A stretch of 64,000 bases of DNA from RGIG1902 sp034926865 (GCA_034926865.1 JAYFQP010000027.1:1-64000), one strand, 5' to 3'; positions 49,413-58,694 are shown, counted from the stretch's first letter. The notes: generated from the sequence alone by a model not told the origin. A program made the numbers and translations.

Positions 49413-51925
49413 TGTCAATAACAGACAAACTATTTCTATTAGTCCCCCTTATATCTGCTCTTTGCAGTATATTCCTTTTTCTAACGATCCTGGGGTCAAA
49501 AAAGAACAAACAGATCTATGCCTTCATGCTTCTTATGATAGCATTTACTGCTTGGACCCTGGGCTCTCTTTTCCTGCGGCTTTCAATGTACCCGAGCGAG
49601 AAATTCTGGTATGAGGTTTCTGTAACAGGCATCTTCAGCGTTCCTTTTCTGATATACAATTTTGTTTATTACTTCACTGGCAAAAATGCGCCATTCACGA
49701 GAAACTTCTACCTTATAAGCTGGACTGTTATTGCTTTTCTCAACATTATCGACGTATTTATAAAGCATCCTCAGATAACGTTAGCCGATGGCTCAAGAGT
49801 GTTTGAGTTCTCGATGACCATATGGATTGCGGTTCCCATATGCTATGCTCTTATAACCATAGCATCAATAGCTAAAATGGTTATAAACAACGTCCGCAAC
49901 GACGGAGTTCCATTCTATGTATACCGCCCCATGGCAATAGGTCTTGCAATTATGTTCCTCGGCACTGTATCTGATGTCATCCCGTCACTGGGCTCATTCC
50001 CAACAGACACTCTTGTATGCGGAATAAACTCAATTTGCGTCTATTACACGCTCTATAAAAAAAGACTGATACCCTTGAGCCGAATTGCTTCCAACAGCTC
50101 AACATATCTTCTCTCCGCGGTTTTTACAACTTTGCTGCTCGTTGTTTCATACCCATCAATAGATTCTTTTTACAACGACAATTTCACAGCCTTTGCAAAC
50201 TATAAGACGCTTGTTTACGCCATTATTTTCTCTGTAATGACCGCTATTGTTTACAATATAATCCGTTTTTTGATGAACAGTCTTTTTGTAAAGAATATTG
50301 AATCAAAAGAAGTGGCGCTAAAATCACTCAGCTCGGAGATAAATAAAACTCTTGATATGTCGGAAATAATGTCTCTATATACCGATTATCTCAAAGAGAA
50401 TTCTACTGCCTCCAATGCGTACATGCTGATCCCCGCAAAAGAAGGAGCTGCATTCAAGGCAATATCGGCAATTAACAGCTACTCTTTCTCTGATATAACC
50501 CTTTCGACCAACAGCCCGCTTATCACATCTATCAGTAAGCATGGACGGTCTGTCAAATTCAGTGACTTTAAGCGAAATGTCGACTATAAGGCCATGTGGG
50601 AGAGCGAAAAACGGCTTCTTGCGGAAATAGGCGCTGATCTTATTGTTCCTGTAATGTATGACAAGGAATTGGCTGGTCTTACAATCATGACCCAAAAATC
50701 AGATGGAAAACCTTATGGCTTCAATGATATCACCTTTATGGAATCAACTGCTGCTATACTTTCCGTGGCCTTGAAAAATGCAGCGCTTTACTCGTCTCTG
50801 CAGCGTGAAGCAAGAACAGACAGCCTTACAAACCTTTATAACAGGCGCTATTTTAACCAATGCATTAAAAAGGAATTTGAGCTTGCAAAAGACGATGTTA
50901 TCTCATACATGCTTTTCAATATCGATGACTTTCACCTGTTTAACGAGCTGTATGGCAATGTGGAAGGCGACAAGATTCTTTGCGAGTTTGCAAGGATAAT
51001 TAATATCATAATAAGCAACAAAGGCACCATATGCAGATATAGCGGAAAGGAATTCGCCGTATTTCTCCCCTTCTGCTCCCCTACTACTGCACTTCAATAC
51101 TCGGCTCTTATAGAAGAGCGGCTCAAGGCATACCTTTCCGCATACCAGATGTCTTCAAAAATGGCCCTGACCTTCAGCTGCGGAATATGTGGATATCCTA
51201 TGTCAGCCGCTACGCTTGAAGATCTGCAAAACCGATCCGGCCTTGCAGTATTCAGCGCCAAGCAAAACGGCAAAAACCAAACCATTGTATACAGCGGCCA
51301 TATAAACACAACAGATGAAAAAATCAAGGCAAAAAGGCGTCTAGCAGAAAACTGCTCTCAAATGATATTTGCGCTTACCGCAGCGATAGATGCCAAGGAT
51401 CATTACACATTCAATCACTCTACTTCAGTCGCTACATATGCATCAAAGCTCGCCGAGCACATCCCCCTTGACGGTGAGCATGTGGAAATAATACGGCAGG
51501 CAGGAATGCTGCACGATATTGGCAAGATAGGCATTCCTGAATCAATTCTTTCAAAAACGAGTCGGCTGACCGATGAAGAATATGAAATAATGAAAACACA
51601 TGTCGAAGGGTCTATATCTATGATCCGTTACCTGCCTTCCCTCGATTATGTAATACCAACGGCCATAGGCCACCACGAGCGCTGGGATGGAAACGGTTAT
51701 CCTCGAAGACTCAAGGAAAAAGATATTCCCATAGGTGCGAGATGCCTTGGAATCGCTGATGCATTTGACGCTATGATTTCTAAACGGCCATACAGAAGTC
51801 CTGTTACAGTGGATCAGGCTTTGTCTGAGATAAAGCGAGGACTTGGCACACAATTTGATCCGGATCTTGGAGCGCTGTTCATAACTCTTGTCCAAAACGG
51901 TACGATCGTCCCTCAGCTTCACTAA
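49409..51925 (+). CDS. 7TM-GAF-GGDEF(degenerate)-HD-GYP signalling protein
   Basis: 838 residues. Seven to eight N-terminal membrane helices (about 5-290, histidine-kinase 7TM type), a GAF domain (about 310-460), a GGDEF fold (about 470-620; DSLTNLYNRRYF) in which the active-site motif reads SGKEF (545-549), and a C-terminal HD-GYP domain with MLHDIGKIGIPE (His702, Asp703) and HHERWDGNGYP (His755-Pro765). The cyclase is therefore probably inactive while the c-di-GMP phosphodiesterase looks intact. It is translationally coupled to the GH3 enzyme, so the membrane/GAF sensor could respond to its lipid or amide product (inference). Confidence 0.93.
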   Translation: MMSITDKLFLLVPLISALCSIFLFLTILGSKKNKQIYAFMLLMIAFTAWTLGSLFLRLSMYPSEKFWYEVSVTGIFSVPFLIYNFVYYFTGKNAPFTRNFYLISWTVIAFLNIIDVFIKHPQITLADGSRVFEFSMTIWIAVPICYALITIASIAKMVINNVRNDGVPFYVYRPMAIGLAIMFLGTVSDVIPSLGSFPTDTLVCGINSICVYYTLYKKRLIPLSRIASNSSTYLLSAVFTTLLLVVSYPSIDSFYNDNFTAFANYKTLVYAIIFSVMTAIVYNIIRFLMNSLFVKNIESKEVALKSLSSEINKTLDMSEIMSLYTDYLKENSTASNAYMLIPAKEGAAFKAISAINSYSFSDITLSTNSPLITSISKHGRSVKFSDFKRNVDYKAMWESEKRLLAEIGADLIVPVMYDKELAGLTIMTQKSDGKPYGFNDITFMESTAAILSVALKNAALYSSLQREARTDSLTNLYNRRYFNQCIKKEFELAKDDVISYMLFNIDDFHLFNELYGNVEGDKILCEFARIINIIISNKGTICRYSGKEFAVFLPFCSPTTALQYSALIEERLKAYLSAYQMSSKMALTFSCGICGYPMSAATLEDLQNRSGLAVFSAKQNGKNQTIVYSGHINTTDEKIKAKRRLAENCSQMIFALTAAIDAKDHYTFNHSTSVATYASKLAEHIPLDGEHVEIIRQAGMLHDIGKIGIPESILSKTSRLTDEEYEIMKTHVEGSISMIRYLPSLDYVIPTAIGHHERWDGNGYPRRLKEKDIPIGARCLGIADAFDAMISKRPYRSPVTVDQALSEIKRGLGTQFDPDLGALFITLVQNGTIVPQLH

Positions 51926-51932
51926 TTAATAT

Positions 51933-51963
51933 AAAAGCGTCCGCCTAAAGGCGGACGCTTTTT
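51933..51963. terminator. Bidirectional terminator between HD-GYP gene and glpK
   Basis: Stem AAAAGCGTCCGCC/GGCGGACGCTTTT with loop TAAA; T-runs on both strands. Confidence 0.93.
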
Positions 51964-51969
51964 AATCAC

Positions 51970-53475
51970 TTAATTATGCCCGTTTTCAATAGTAGATCTT
52001 ACAGCTTTTAGCCAGCATGAGTATTTGTTTTCTCTTTCTTTTTTATCCATCAAAGGCTCGAAAATCCTCTGGCTCTTTCTGATGGCGTTTACTTCTTCCA
52101 TGCCGGACCAAAATTCACATTTTAACCCCGCTAAAAGCGCCGCGCCAAGGGCTGTGCTCTCAATACTTTCAGGCCGGTCTATCCTAACACCAAGCATATC
52201 AGCCTGAAACTGCATAAGCACATCGCTTTGGCTGGCGCCACCATCGGCTCTTAGCTCATTAAGCATTATTTCGCTGTCTTTTTCCATGGCAATTATAAGA
52301 TCCTTCACCTGGTATGCTATCGCTTCTATCACAGCGCGGGCTATTTGAGCCCTGCCCGTAGCCCTCGAAAGGCCGTACATGGCACCTCGGGCATACATAT
52401 CCCAATATGGCGCTCCAAGCCCTGTAAAGGCAGGAACTATGTAAAGCCCTCCTGCATCTTTGACGGAGGCTGCAAGCTCGCTGCACTGAGCAGAGCTATC
52501 AATTATCCTAAGATCATCCCTAAGCCATTTTATTACCGATCCGGCATTGAAAACACTGCCCTCGAGGGCGTACTCAACTTTGCCGTCAACCCCCCACGCA
52601 ATAGTTGAAAGCAGACGATTGCCTGATCTCACTCTTTTTTCGCCTGTATTCATCAGCAGGAAACAGCCTGTCCCGTAAGTATTCTTGGCCTGTCCGGCTT
52701 CGTAACATCCCTGGCCGAACAACGCAGCATGCTGATCTCCTGCAAGGCCGAAAATAGGAACGCCAGCAATAGCCTCAAGCCCCCTTGACGATGCAATGGT
52801 TCCAAAATCTGCGGAACAGGACAATACCTTTGGAAGTATCTCCATTGGAACTCCTATAATAGAGCATAGCTCCTTATCCCAGCAGAGGTCATTTATATTA
52901 AAAAGCATTGTGCGGGAAGCATTGGTATAATCTGTTACATGGCTCTTTCCCCCGGTCAGGTTCCAAATAAGCCAAGTGTCTATCGTTCCGAAAAGCAATC
53001 TGCCCTTTTTCAAAAGCTCCCTTGCTCTAGGAACATTGTCGAGAATCCATCGAACCTTCCCGCCTGAGAAATAAGCATCGGCAATAAGCCCTGTCTTTTC
53101 AGCAATCAGCGGTTCCAGCCCATCGCTCTTGAGTCTTTCGCAAAAATCCGCTGTTCTGCGGCACTGCCATACAATAGCATTATATACCGGCCTGCCGGTC
53201 TCCTTATCCCATAGAACAACTGTTTCCCGCTGATTTGTTATGCCGGCGGCTGCGATATCACTTTCAGATGCTCCTATGCTTTCGCATGCCTCATTTATGG
53301 CAAGCATCTGACTGAACAAAAGCTCCATTGGATCGTGCTCCACCCATCCATTTTGGGGAAATATCTGGGTAAACTCGTGTCTTGCAACAGAAGCTATCTT
53401 ACCCTCTTTATCAAAAAGTATGGCTCTTGAACTAGTCGTTCCCTGATCTATGGCCAGTATATATTTTTTACTCAT
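51970..53475 (-). CDS. glpK: Glycerol kinase
   Basis: 501 residues, usual GlpK length. FGGY-type ATP fold with AIDQGTTSSRAILFD at the N-terminus, glycerol-site residues in NQRETVVLW and IVWQCRRT, GLAGDQHAALFGQGC, YGTGCFLLMNTG and GGASQSDVLMQFQADML. Converts glycerol and ATP to sn-glycerol 3-phosphate. Its start overlaps the upstream hydrolase by 8 bases, which gives a lipase-kinase pair making glycerol 3-phosphate from acylglycerols. No glpF or glpD is adjacent. Confidence 0.97.
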   Translation of the reverse strand: MSKKYILAIDQGTTSSRAILFDKEGKIASVARHEFTQIFPQNGWVEHDPMELLFSQMLAINEACESIGASESDIAAAGITNQRETVVLWDKETGRPVYNAIVWQCRRTADFCERLKSDGLEPLIAEKTGLIADAYFSGGKVRWILDNVPRARELLKKGRLLFGTIDTWLIWNLTGGKSHVTDYTNASRTMLFNINDLCWDKELCSIIGVPMEILPKVLSCSADFGTIASSRGLEAIAGVPIFGLAGDQHAALFGQGCYEAGQAKNTYGTGCFLLMNTGEKRVRSGNRLLSTIAWGVDGKVEYALEGSVFNAGSVIKWLRDDLRIIDSSAQCSELAASVKDAGGLYIVPAFTGLGAPYWDMYARGAMYGLSRATGRAQIARAVIEAIAYQVKDLIIAMEKDSEIMLNELRADGGASQSDVLMQFQADMLGVRIDRPESIESTALGAALLAGLKCEFWSGMEEVNAIRKSQRIFEPLMDKKERENKYSCWLKAVRSTIENGHN

Positions 53476-54397
53476 CTCCGACCACCCCTAAGACCCAAGT
53501 CAAAATATCCGTATACACTTTATCGCAGTCAGTCTCATTTAAAATCTCGTGCCGCTTACCCGAATAAAGAATACACTCTACACTTCTTCCAACATCCCGT
53601 AGCTGATCTCTTATCCAATAAACGCCGCTGCCGTAACTTCCTATGGGATCGTCTGCGCCTGATATCAGCAAAAATGGCTTACACTGTGTTTTAAGTGCCC
53701 AATTCTTATTTCTAACCTCATATATTCCTCTGAAAAGATCATAAAAGCCAGAGGAAGTAAAGTGAAAACCGCACAGGGGATCTTTATCATATTTATCAAC
53801 CTGGTCATGGTCAGAAGAAAGCCATGCATTCTTTGACTTCTCTTTACAGAAGAGCTTATTGACATTGGAAAAGGCAAGCGCATGAAGAAATGGATTTGGC
53901 CTTTTGCCCATACCTGCGTTGCAAAACATCTTAGCCATCGACATCCCAATAGGCGCCATAGGGTTTGGCGACGGTGAGCCTGAAAGAATAAAACCGTCAT
54001 AGAGATGAACATCATGCCGCGCAGACACAGCGGAAACTATGAGCGAGCCCATACTGTGCCCAAACAGAATAAACGAACCATCACAGAATCTGGCTCTCAT
54101 GATAGCTCCAATGTCCACTGTATCAGAAACTAAAAGCTCCCATCCGTCTTTCTCAGAAAAATATCCAAGAGTTTCTCCGCTTAAACATGTTTTTCCATGG
54201 CCCCTGTGATCGTGGCAAAATGCCGCATACCCATGATCAGCAAGATAACGGCCAAGACGCTGATATCTGTCTCCATGCTCCGCCATACCATGGCAAAGCT
54301 GCACAAGCCCGTATATCTCTCCATCCGGCAGCCATTGACGCACAAAAAGAGGATGAGAAAGCCCCTCGTAGATATAACCCTCCCTATATATAGGCAC
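53468..54397 (-). CDS. Monoacylglycerol lipase-like alpha/beta hydrolase
   Basis: 309 residues; GTG start at 54397, after GAGGTGA. Hydrolase_4 (serine aminopeptidase S33) fold: oxyanion region LCHGMAEHGDRY, nucleophile Ser115 in FGHSMGSL, acid Asp250 in SGADDPIG, base His283 in GKRHEIL. These are the signatures of monoacylglycerol lipases/lysophospholipases. Overlap with glpK strongly suggests that it releases glycerol from acylglycerols. No signal peptide, so the enzyme is cytoplasmic. Promoter just upstream. Confidence 0.9.
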   Translation of the reverse strand: MPIYREGYIYEGLSHPLFVRQWLPDGEIYGLVQLCHGMAEHGDRYQRLGRYLADHGYAAFCHDHRGHGKTCLSGETLGYFSEKDGWELLVSDTVDIGAIMRARFCDGSFILFGHSMGSLIVSAVSARHDVHLYDGFILSGSPSPNPMAPIGMSMAKMFCNAGMGKRPNPFLHALAFSNVNKLFCKEKSKNAWLSSDHDQVDKYDKDPLCGFHFTSSGFYDLFRGIYEVRNKNWALKTQCKPFLLISGADDPIGSYGSGVYWIRDQLRDVGRSVECILYSGKRHEILNETDCDKVYTDILTWVLGVVGDE

Positions 54398-54429
54398 AAA
54401 ATCACCTCACAGCATTTAATTATAATTAT

Positions 54430-54457
54430 ATTATATCAAAACATATTGTCTAATCAA
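54430..54457 (-). promoter_or_regulatory. Promoter of the lipase-glpK operon
   Basis: Reverse strand TTGATT (54457-54452), 16-base spacer, TATAAT (54435-54430). Confidence 0.7.
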
Positions 54458-54558
54458 ATAACCGAGAAGAAAATTAACATATTTTCTTATTTTCTTTGAC
54501 CATCCCTATACAATAGTGCAATTTTTAACAGGTTAACAGTCATTAACCATCTTTCAAC

Positions 54559-54586
54559 GGCCACGGTAATTATCCTGTGGCCTTTT
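54559..54586 (+). terminator. Hairpin upstream of the LOR/SDH gene
   Basis: Stem GGCCAC/GTGGCC plus GG/CC, followed by TTTT and then TTTTTTTT. It precedes the gene by 32 bases, so it could be an attenuator-like leader or a leftover terminator. Confidence 0.5.
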
Positions 54587-54617
54587 GGCGCTTTTTTTTG
54601 AACTGCGGCGTGATAAA

Positions 54618-55756
54618 ATGCTGATAATAGTCAAAAAATACCCTTTTTCAGGCCGAAAGGAGACCAATATAGATGTCTTTTCTATCCCAAAATACACAGC
54701 TCCGGATTTCGAGACTCATAGGCTAAAAAACGCCCCTGATGACGTAACAGCTCCCTCGCCTAAAGATGGCGCAGCTCCAGATAATTATCATGCCACAGGT
54801 ATTTACCCTGAATACTTTAAGCTCGATGGAAAATGGCTTCTGGCAGAGGAAAGCAGAATGGACTGTGTCCCTGTATATGAGAACGGCATTATAAAGATAA
54901 TCGAGTTTCGCAGGCTGAAGGCCGGTCAAAGAGTAGTTCTCGGCCGCACAGAAGACGGCTGCGAGAGCATATATGTACACATGTATGGATTCTCAAAAAG
55001 AAATAGCTCTGAAAGAGGCTTCTCGTTCCGACAAGGCCGTTCAAGGGAAACGGCCTACTCAAAGGACTACGATGAGCTTTATGAACTGCTTAAACATGAG
55101 CGTGATAACGGCAGCATTCTTTGGGTGATGGGACCTGCCTGTGCATTTGACAGTGATTCACGAAATGCTATGGCCTCAATAATAAAAGCGGACTATGCTC
55201 ATGGGCTTATGGCCGGCAACGCACTGCTACTCACGATTTAGAAGCAGGGCTTCTTCGAACGGCGCTGGGGCAAGATATTTATACTCAGGAATCTATGCCC
55301 AACGGCCACTATAACCATATCGACACGATAAACAAAGTTCGTATCTGCGGATCAATAGAGACCTTTGTCAAGCAGTATAATATCAAAAGCGGCATAGTGC
55401 CTTCCTGCATCAGCAAAGAGGTTCCTTTTGTTCTTGCAGGATCCATCCGTGATGACGGCCCTCTTCCGGAGGTCTATGCCGATGTATACGAGGCACAAAA
55501 CGCCATGCGGAGAATGGTCTCTAACGCGACTACCATCATCTGTATGGCTTCGGCGCTCCATACCATTGCCACCGACAATATGACCCCCTCCTACAGAGTT
55601 TTTAACGGAGAGATAAGGCCGGTTTATTTCTACTCTGTGGACGTTTCTGAGTTTGCCGTAAACAAGCTGCTTGACAGGGGTAGCCTTGCAGTCAGGACGC
55701 TTGTGACTAGCGCCCAAGACTTTATCGTCAACGTTAAAAACGGCCTCTCCCTTTAA
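54618..55756 (+). pseudogene. LOR/SDH-domain protein (TIGR00300 type), split by one frameshift
   Basis: Two frames form one gene. The first (ATG 54618 to stop 55241) ends VMGPACAFDSDSRNAMASII...MAGNAL; the second resumes in the -1 frame as THDLEAGLLRTALGQDIYT, GGHYNHIDTI-like NGHYNHIDTINKVR, VLAGSIRDDGPLPEV and ALHTIATDNM. These blocks are contiguous in the family (LOR/SDH domain, linked to ornithine cyclodeaminase or saccharopine-type reductases; about 380-400 residues). One missing base near 55224-55227 (after GCACTG) explains the break. No slippery heptamer is visible, so a real mutation or an assembly error is more likely than programmed shifting. Confidence 0.85.
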
Positions 55757-55790
55757 ACTTATTTGCACTAAAAAGGATTACCCATTAGTT

Positions 55791-55836
55791 AAAGCATAAG
55801 CAGCGTTAATAACAACGCTGCTTATGCTTTTAAATT
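55791..55836. terminator. Bidirectional terminator between LOR/SDH gene and sigF
   Basis: Perfect 17-bp stem AAAGCATAAGCAGCGTT with 6-base loop; T-rich on both strands. Confidence 0.93.
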
Positions 55837-55861
55837 TGGCTTTTATAAGCTCATACTGCCA

Positions 55862-56545
55862 TTATGTAGTATCGTTCATAAAGCCCTTCACCTTAATGAT
55901 AGCGCGCTTTTCTACCCGTGAAACCTTAACCTGGCTCATTCCGAGTACCTCGGCAGTCTTCTGCTGGGTGAGGTCCCTGAAAAAGCGAAGAGCCAGAACC
56001 TTTCGCTCATCCTCGTCAAGCTTTTCTATAGCCTCATAAAGAGACATATATTCTATCATTTTCTCTTCATGGGTGTCATCCCCCTTGATATCGAGCAGAT
56101 TGCCTCCACCCTCCCTCAAAGGCTCGTCCAGCGACGCGACCGGCATGGATGCCTGTTCGCACAAAGCAATATCTTCAATTTCAAACCCCGTCTCCAGCGC
56201 CAGCATTCCTACTGTAGGTTCAGCGCCCAGCTGTTCCCGCAGACGCCTGCGCGCATGCTCAATAGCATAAGCCTTTTCCTTGAGGCTTCGGCTGACCTTT
56301 ACGGAGCCGTCGTCACGCAGAAAACGCTTTATCTCCCCTATTATCTTTGGTACGGCATACGTGGAAAATTGGGTGCCATAGCTTTCGTCAAAGCCCTCGA
56401 TAGCCTTAATAAGCCCTATTGCACCAAGCTGAAACAAATCCTCTGGGTCTACTCCCCTGCCCATATATCGCCTTACTATGCTCCATACAAGCGGAGTATG
56501 TTCCTTTACGAGCAGCTCGGTCTGCTCTTTTGTTTTCAGACTCAT
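55862..56545 (-). CDS. sigF: Forespore sigma factor SigF
   Basis: 227 residues. Sigma-70 regions 2 (EDLFQLGAIGLIKAIEGFDESYGTQFSTYAVPKIIGEIKRFLRDDG), 3 (RRLREQLGAEPTVGMLALETGFEIEDI) and 4 (LALRFFRDLTQQKTAEVLGMSQVKVSRVEKRA) are intact. It is the last gene of spoIIA and overlaps spoIIAB by ATGA. Held inactive by SpoIIAB until septation; directs early forespore transcription. Strong evidence that the organism forms spores. Confidence 0.97.
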   Translation of the reverse strand: MSLKTKEQTELLVKEHTPLVWSIVRRYMGRGVDPEDLFQLGAIGLIKAIEGFDESYGTQFSTYAVPKIIGEIKRFLRDDGSVKVSRSLKEKAYAIEHARRRLREQLGAEPTVGMLALETGFEIEDIALCEQASMPVASLDEPLREGGGNLLDIKGDDTHEEKMIEYMSLYEAIEKLDEDERKVLALRFFRDLTQQKTAEVLGMSQVKVSRVEKRAIIKVKGFMNDTT

Positions 56546-56982
56546 TTATATCTGCGGACATTCAGCCTTTTCCGCATGACCACCTTTGTGCCGGCCCCCT
56601 CCTTTGACCTTACCTTGAGATCATCCATAAAGCTCTCCATTATTGTAAACCCCATGCCAGAACGCTCGGCCCCCCCCGTTGTAAAAAGCGGAGCTCTTGC
56701 GGCCTCAACATCCGGTATTCCACAGCCTTTATCGATTACGGTTATCTCTATGGTATCCGGCTCCATCAGCCTGACGGTCATAACAATAATGCCAATCTCA
56801 TCTTTGTACCCATGTACAATAGCATTGGTGACGGCCTCGGAAACAGCTGTCTTAATATCTCCGAGTTCATCTAGTGTGGGGTCCAGCTGGGCGGCAAAAG
56901 CTGCCGCCGCGGAACGGGCAAAGCTTTCGTTTGCGCTCTTCGAGGGAAATCTTACCGTAAACTTGTTTATCTCTTTTTTCAT
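56542..56982 (-). CDS. spoIIAB: Anti-sigma F factor SpoIIAB
   Basis: 146 residues, GHKL kinase/anti-sigma fold: LDELGDIKTAVSEAVTNAIVHGY (N-box), DKGCGIPDVEAARAPLF (G1) and ERSGMGFTIMESFMD (G2). Binds SigF and phosphorylates SpoIIAA. ATG 56982 has GGAG upstream; 12 bases after spoIIAA and overlapping sigF. Confidence 0.97.
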   Translation of the reverse strand: MKKEINKFTVRFPSKSANESFARSAAAAFAAQLDPTLDELGDIKTAVSEAVTNAIVHGYKDEIGIIVMTVRLMEPDTIEITVIDKGCGIPDVEAARAPLFTTGGAERSGMGFTIMESFMDDLKVRSKEGAGTKVVMRKRLNVRRYK

Positions 56983-56994
56983 ATGTACAATCTC

Positions 56995-57300
56995 CTATCT
57001 GAAAGGGATTATTTTATCTATACCCGCGGCTTTGAGCACTTTCAACGGCTGCTGAGGTACATTTGCTATCTCAAAAACAGAGCCTATATCGCGTGTTCCT
57101 TTAAAAGCTCTCATAACAACGGCTATTCCTGAACTATCCATAAATGGTATGTGCGAGAAATCCAGCCGCACCCTTGGCGGTAAGTTTAGATCAATAAGCT
57201 CAGATATCGAGCCTATCGTTTCCATTGCTCTATGGTGGTCAAGCTCCCCCTCGGGTGACACTGTCAGAATGCCTTCGGACATGGTGTGCTTTATTTTCAT
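56995..57300 (-). CDS. spoIIAA: Anti-sigma F factor antagonist SpoIIAA
   Basis: 101 residues, STAS domain with the phosphorylatable Ser in FMDSSGIAVVMRAFKG. Start ATG 57300 after GAGGTGA (TTG one codon earlier is less likely). Unphosphorylated SpoIIAA frees SigF from SpoIIAB. First gene of spoIIA; I could not see a clear SigH-type promoter between it and the terminator at 57344. Confidence 0.96.
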   Translation of the reverse strand: MKIKHTMSEGILTVSPEGELDHHRAMETIGSISELIDLNLPPRVRLDFSHIPFMDSSGIAVVMRAFKGTRDIGSVFEIANVPQQPLKVLKAAGIDKIIPFR

Positions 57301-57343
57301 CAAATCACCTCTTGAAAAAATCTATTTAAAAAATAAACGCATA

Positions 57344-57382
57344 AAAAAACAGCCTTGAGCATATATGCTCAAGGCTATTTTA
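57344..57382. terminator. Terminator between folC and spoIIA
   Basis: 26-bp perfect palindrome (57351-57376, AGCCTTGAGCAT and complement) with T-runs on both sides; ends valS-folC transcription ahead of spoIIA. Confidence 0.92.
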
Positions 57383-57395
57383 ATATTTCTATTAT

Positions 57396-58694
57396 TTATT
57401 TTTTAGCGGCTTTTGTCGCAGAACTCAAAAGACATTCTTTTATCTCGCCAATCATATAAAGAGAACCACAGGCGATGATCACTTCATCCTCGGAGGCTGT
57501 TTCCAAAGCATACAGCGCAGCCTCTGCAGGCTTTGGAATCACTGTAATATTATCGCAGAAGCTTTTTGCCACTTCGGCCGCTTTTTCGGCTGGAAGGCAT
57601 CGATAACTGTCAGGCGTGACGGCAATGAATCGCGCGGCACGGCTGGACACCATTTCGATTGCCTCATGATATGCCTTGTCCTCCAACATACCCATTATAG
57701 CCGTAATCTTTCTTCCTGCCATGACTTCATCCATCACCCTGCATATCGAACGTGCGCCATCAATGTTATGCGCACCGTCGATAATAAACAACGGTTTTTT
57801 TAGAAGTATCTCACATCTACCCACAAAATGCGTTCCAGAGATGCCATTATAAACATTGCGGTAATCAATATGCACGCCCTGCCTTATAAGCTCTTCGCAA
57901 ACGGCAATGACTGTAAGCGTATTATAAATCTGATGCCTTCCTATAAGAGGTATATGATACTCCAGCCCCTTATACCGTATATCAGATCCTTCAGCTCCAA
58001 TCGATAGAATCTCGAGCTTTTCAAGATCAGGGATATTAGGCATAGTACCCACCTCACGGCATCTTTCCAAAAGCACGTCGAGCGCTTCCTTTGGCAGATC
58101 ACAGTAAAGGGCCACGGAGCTGCCACTTTTTATTATTCCACTCTTTTGCCCAGCAATTTCCGCAAGAGTATTGCCAAGGATCTTCATATGGTCAAAAGAA
58201 ATAGAGGTTATAACCGAGACCATCGGCGGGTCAATAACATTTGTTTTATCATGAAGCCCGCCTATTCCCGCCTCCAAAACCACGAAATCGCATCCCATTT
58301 TTGCATACCAGTAAAGAGCTATAACCGTAACTGTCTCAAATTCGGTACATTCGGCTACCTCACGCTTGACCTGCTCAAAAACCGGCATTAGCTCATCTAC
58401 AACTGCGGCAAGATCTGCCTTTGGTATGAACTGGCCATCAAGCTGTATGCGCTCTCTAAAATCCACCACATAGGGCGAAATAAAAAGCCCTGTTTTGAAA
58501 CCTGCAGCAGTCAATACATTTGCCGTCATAGTAGCCGTACTGCCTTTGCCGTTGGTTCCGGCTACATGAACAAACTTAAGGCGTTTCTGGGGGTTCCCAA
58601 TAATCTCGAGAGCCCTCGTTATGCGCCCAAAACCATCGCGCGCGCCAGTTCTTGTGGCGCCGTGGATAAAGCTCAACGCCTCTTCGTATGTCAT
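57396..58694 (-). CDS. folC: Folylpolyglutamate synthase/dihydrofolate synthase
   Basis: 432 residues. Mur-ligase type ATP fold: VHVAGTNGKGSTATMTANVL (P-loop), FISPYVVDFRERI, EAGIGGLHDKTNV, TSISFDHMKILGNTLAEIAGQKSGI and the C-terminal IDGAHNIDGARSI. Adds glutamate to folates. Its start overlaps the valS stop by 4 bases, the common clostridial/bacillar valS-folC arrangement. Confidence 0.96.
   Translation of the reverse strand: MTYEEALSFIHGATRTGARDGFGRITRALEIIGNPQKRLKFVHVAGTNGKGSTATMTANVLTAAGFKTGLFISPYVVDFRERIQLDGQFIPKADLAAVVDELMPVFEQVKREVAECTEFETVTVIALYWYAKMGCDFVVLEAGIGGLHDKTNVIDPPMVSVITSISFDHMKILGNTLAEIAGQKSGIIKSGSSVALYCDLPKEALDVLLERCREVGTMPNIPDLEKLEILSIGAEGSDIRYKGLEYHIPLIGRHQIYNTLTVIAVCEELIRQGVHIDYRNVYNGISGTHFVGRCEILLKKPLFIIDGAHNIDGARSICRVMDEVMAGRKITAIMGMLEDKAYHEAIEMVSSRAARFIAVTPDSYRCLPAEKAAEVAKSFCDNITVIPKPAEAALYALETASEDEVIIACGSLYMIGEIKECLLSSATKAAKK

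Noticed and set aside
55200..55260. Programmed frameshift in the LOR/SDH gene
   Set aside because: No slippery heptamer, upstream SD-like stimulator or downstream pseudoknot is visible at the junction.
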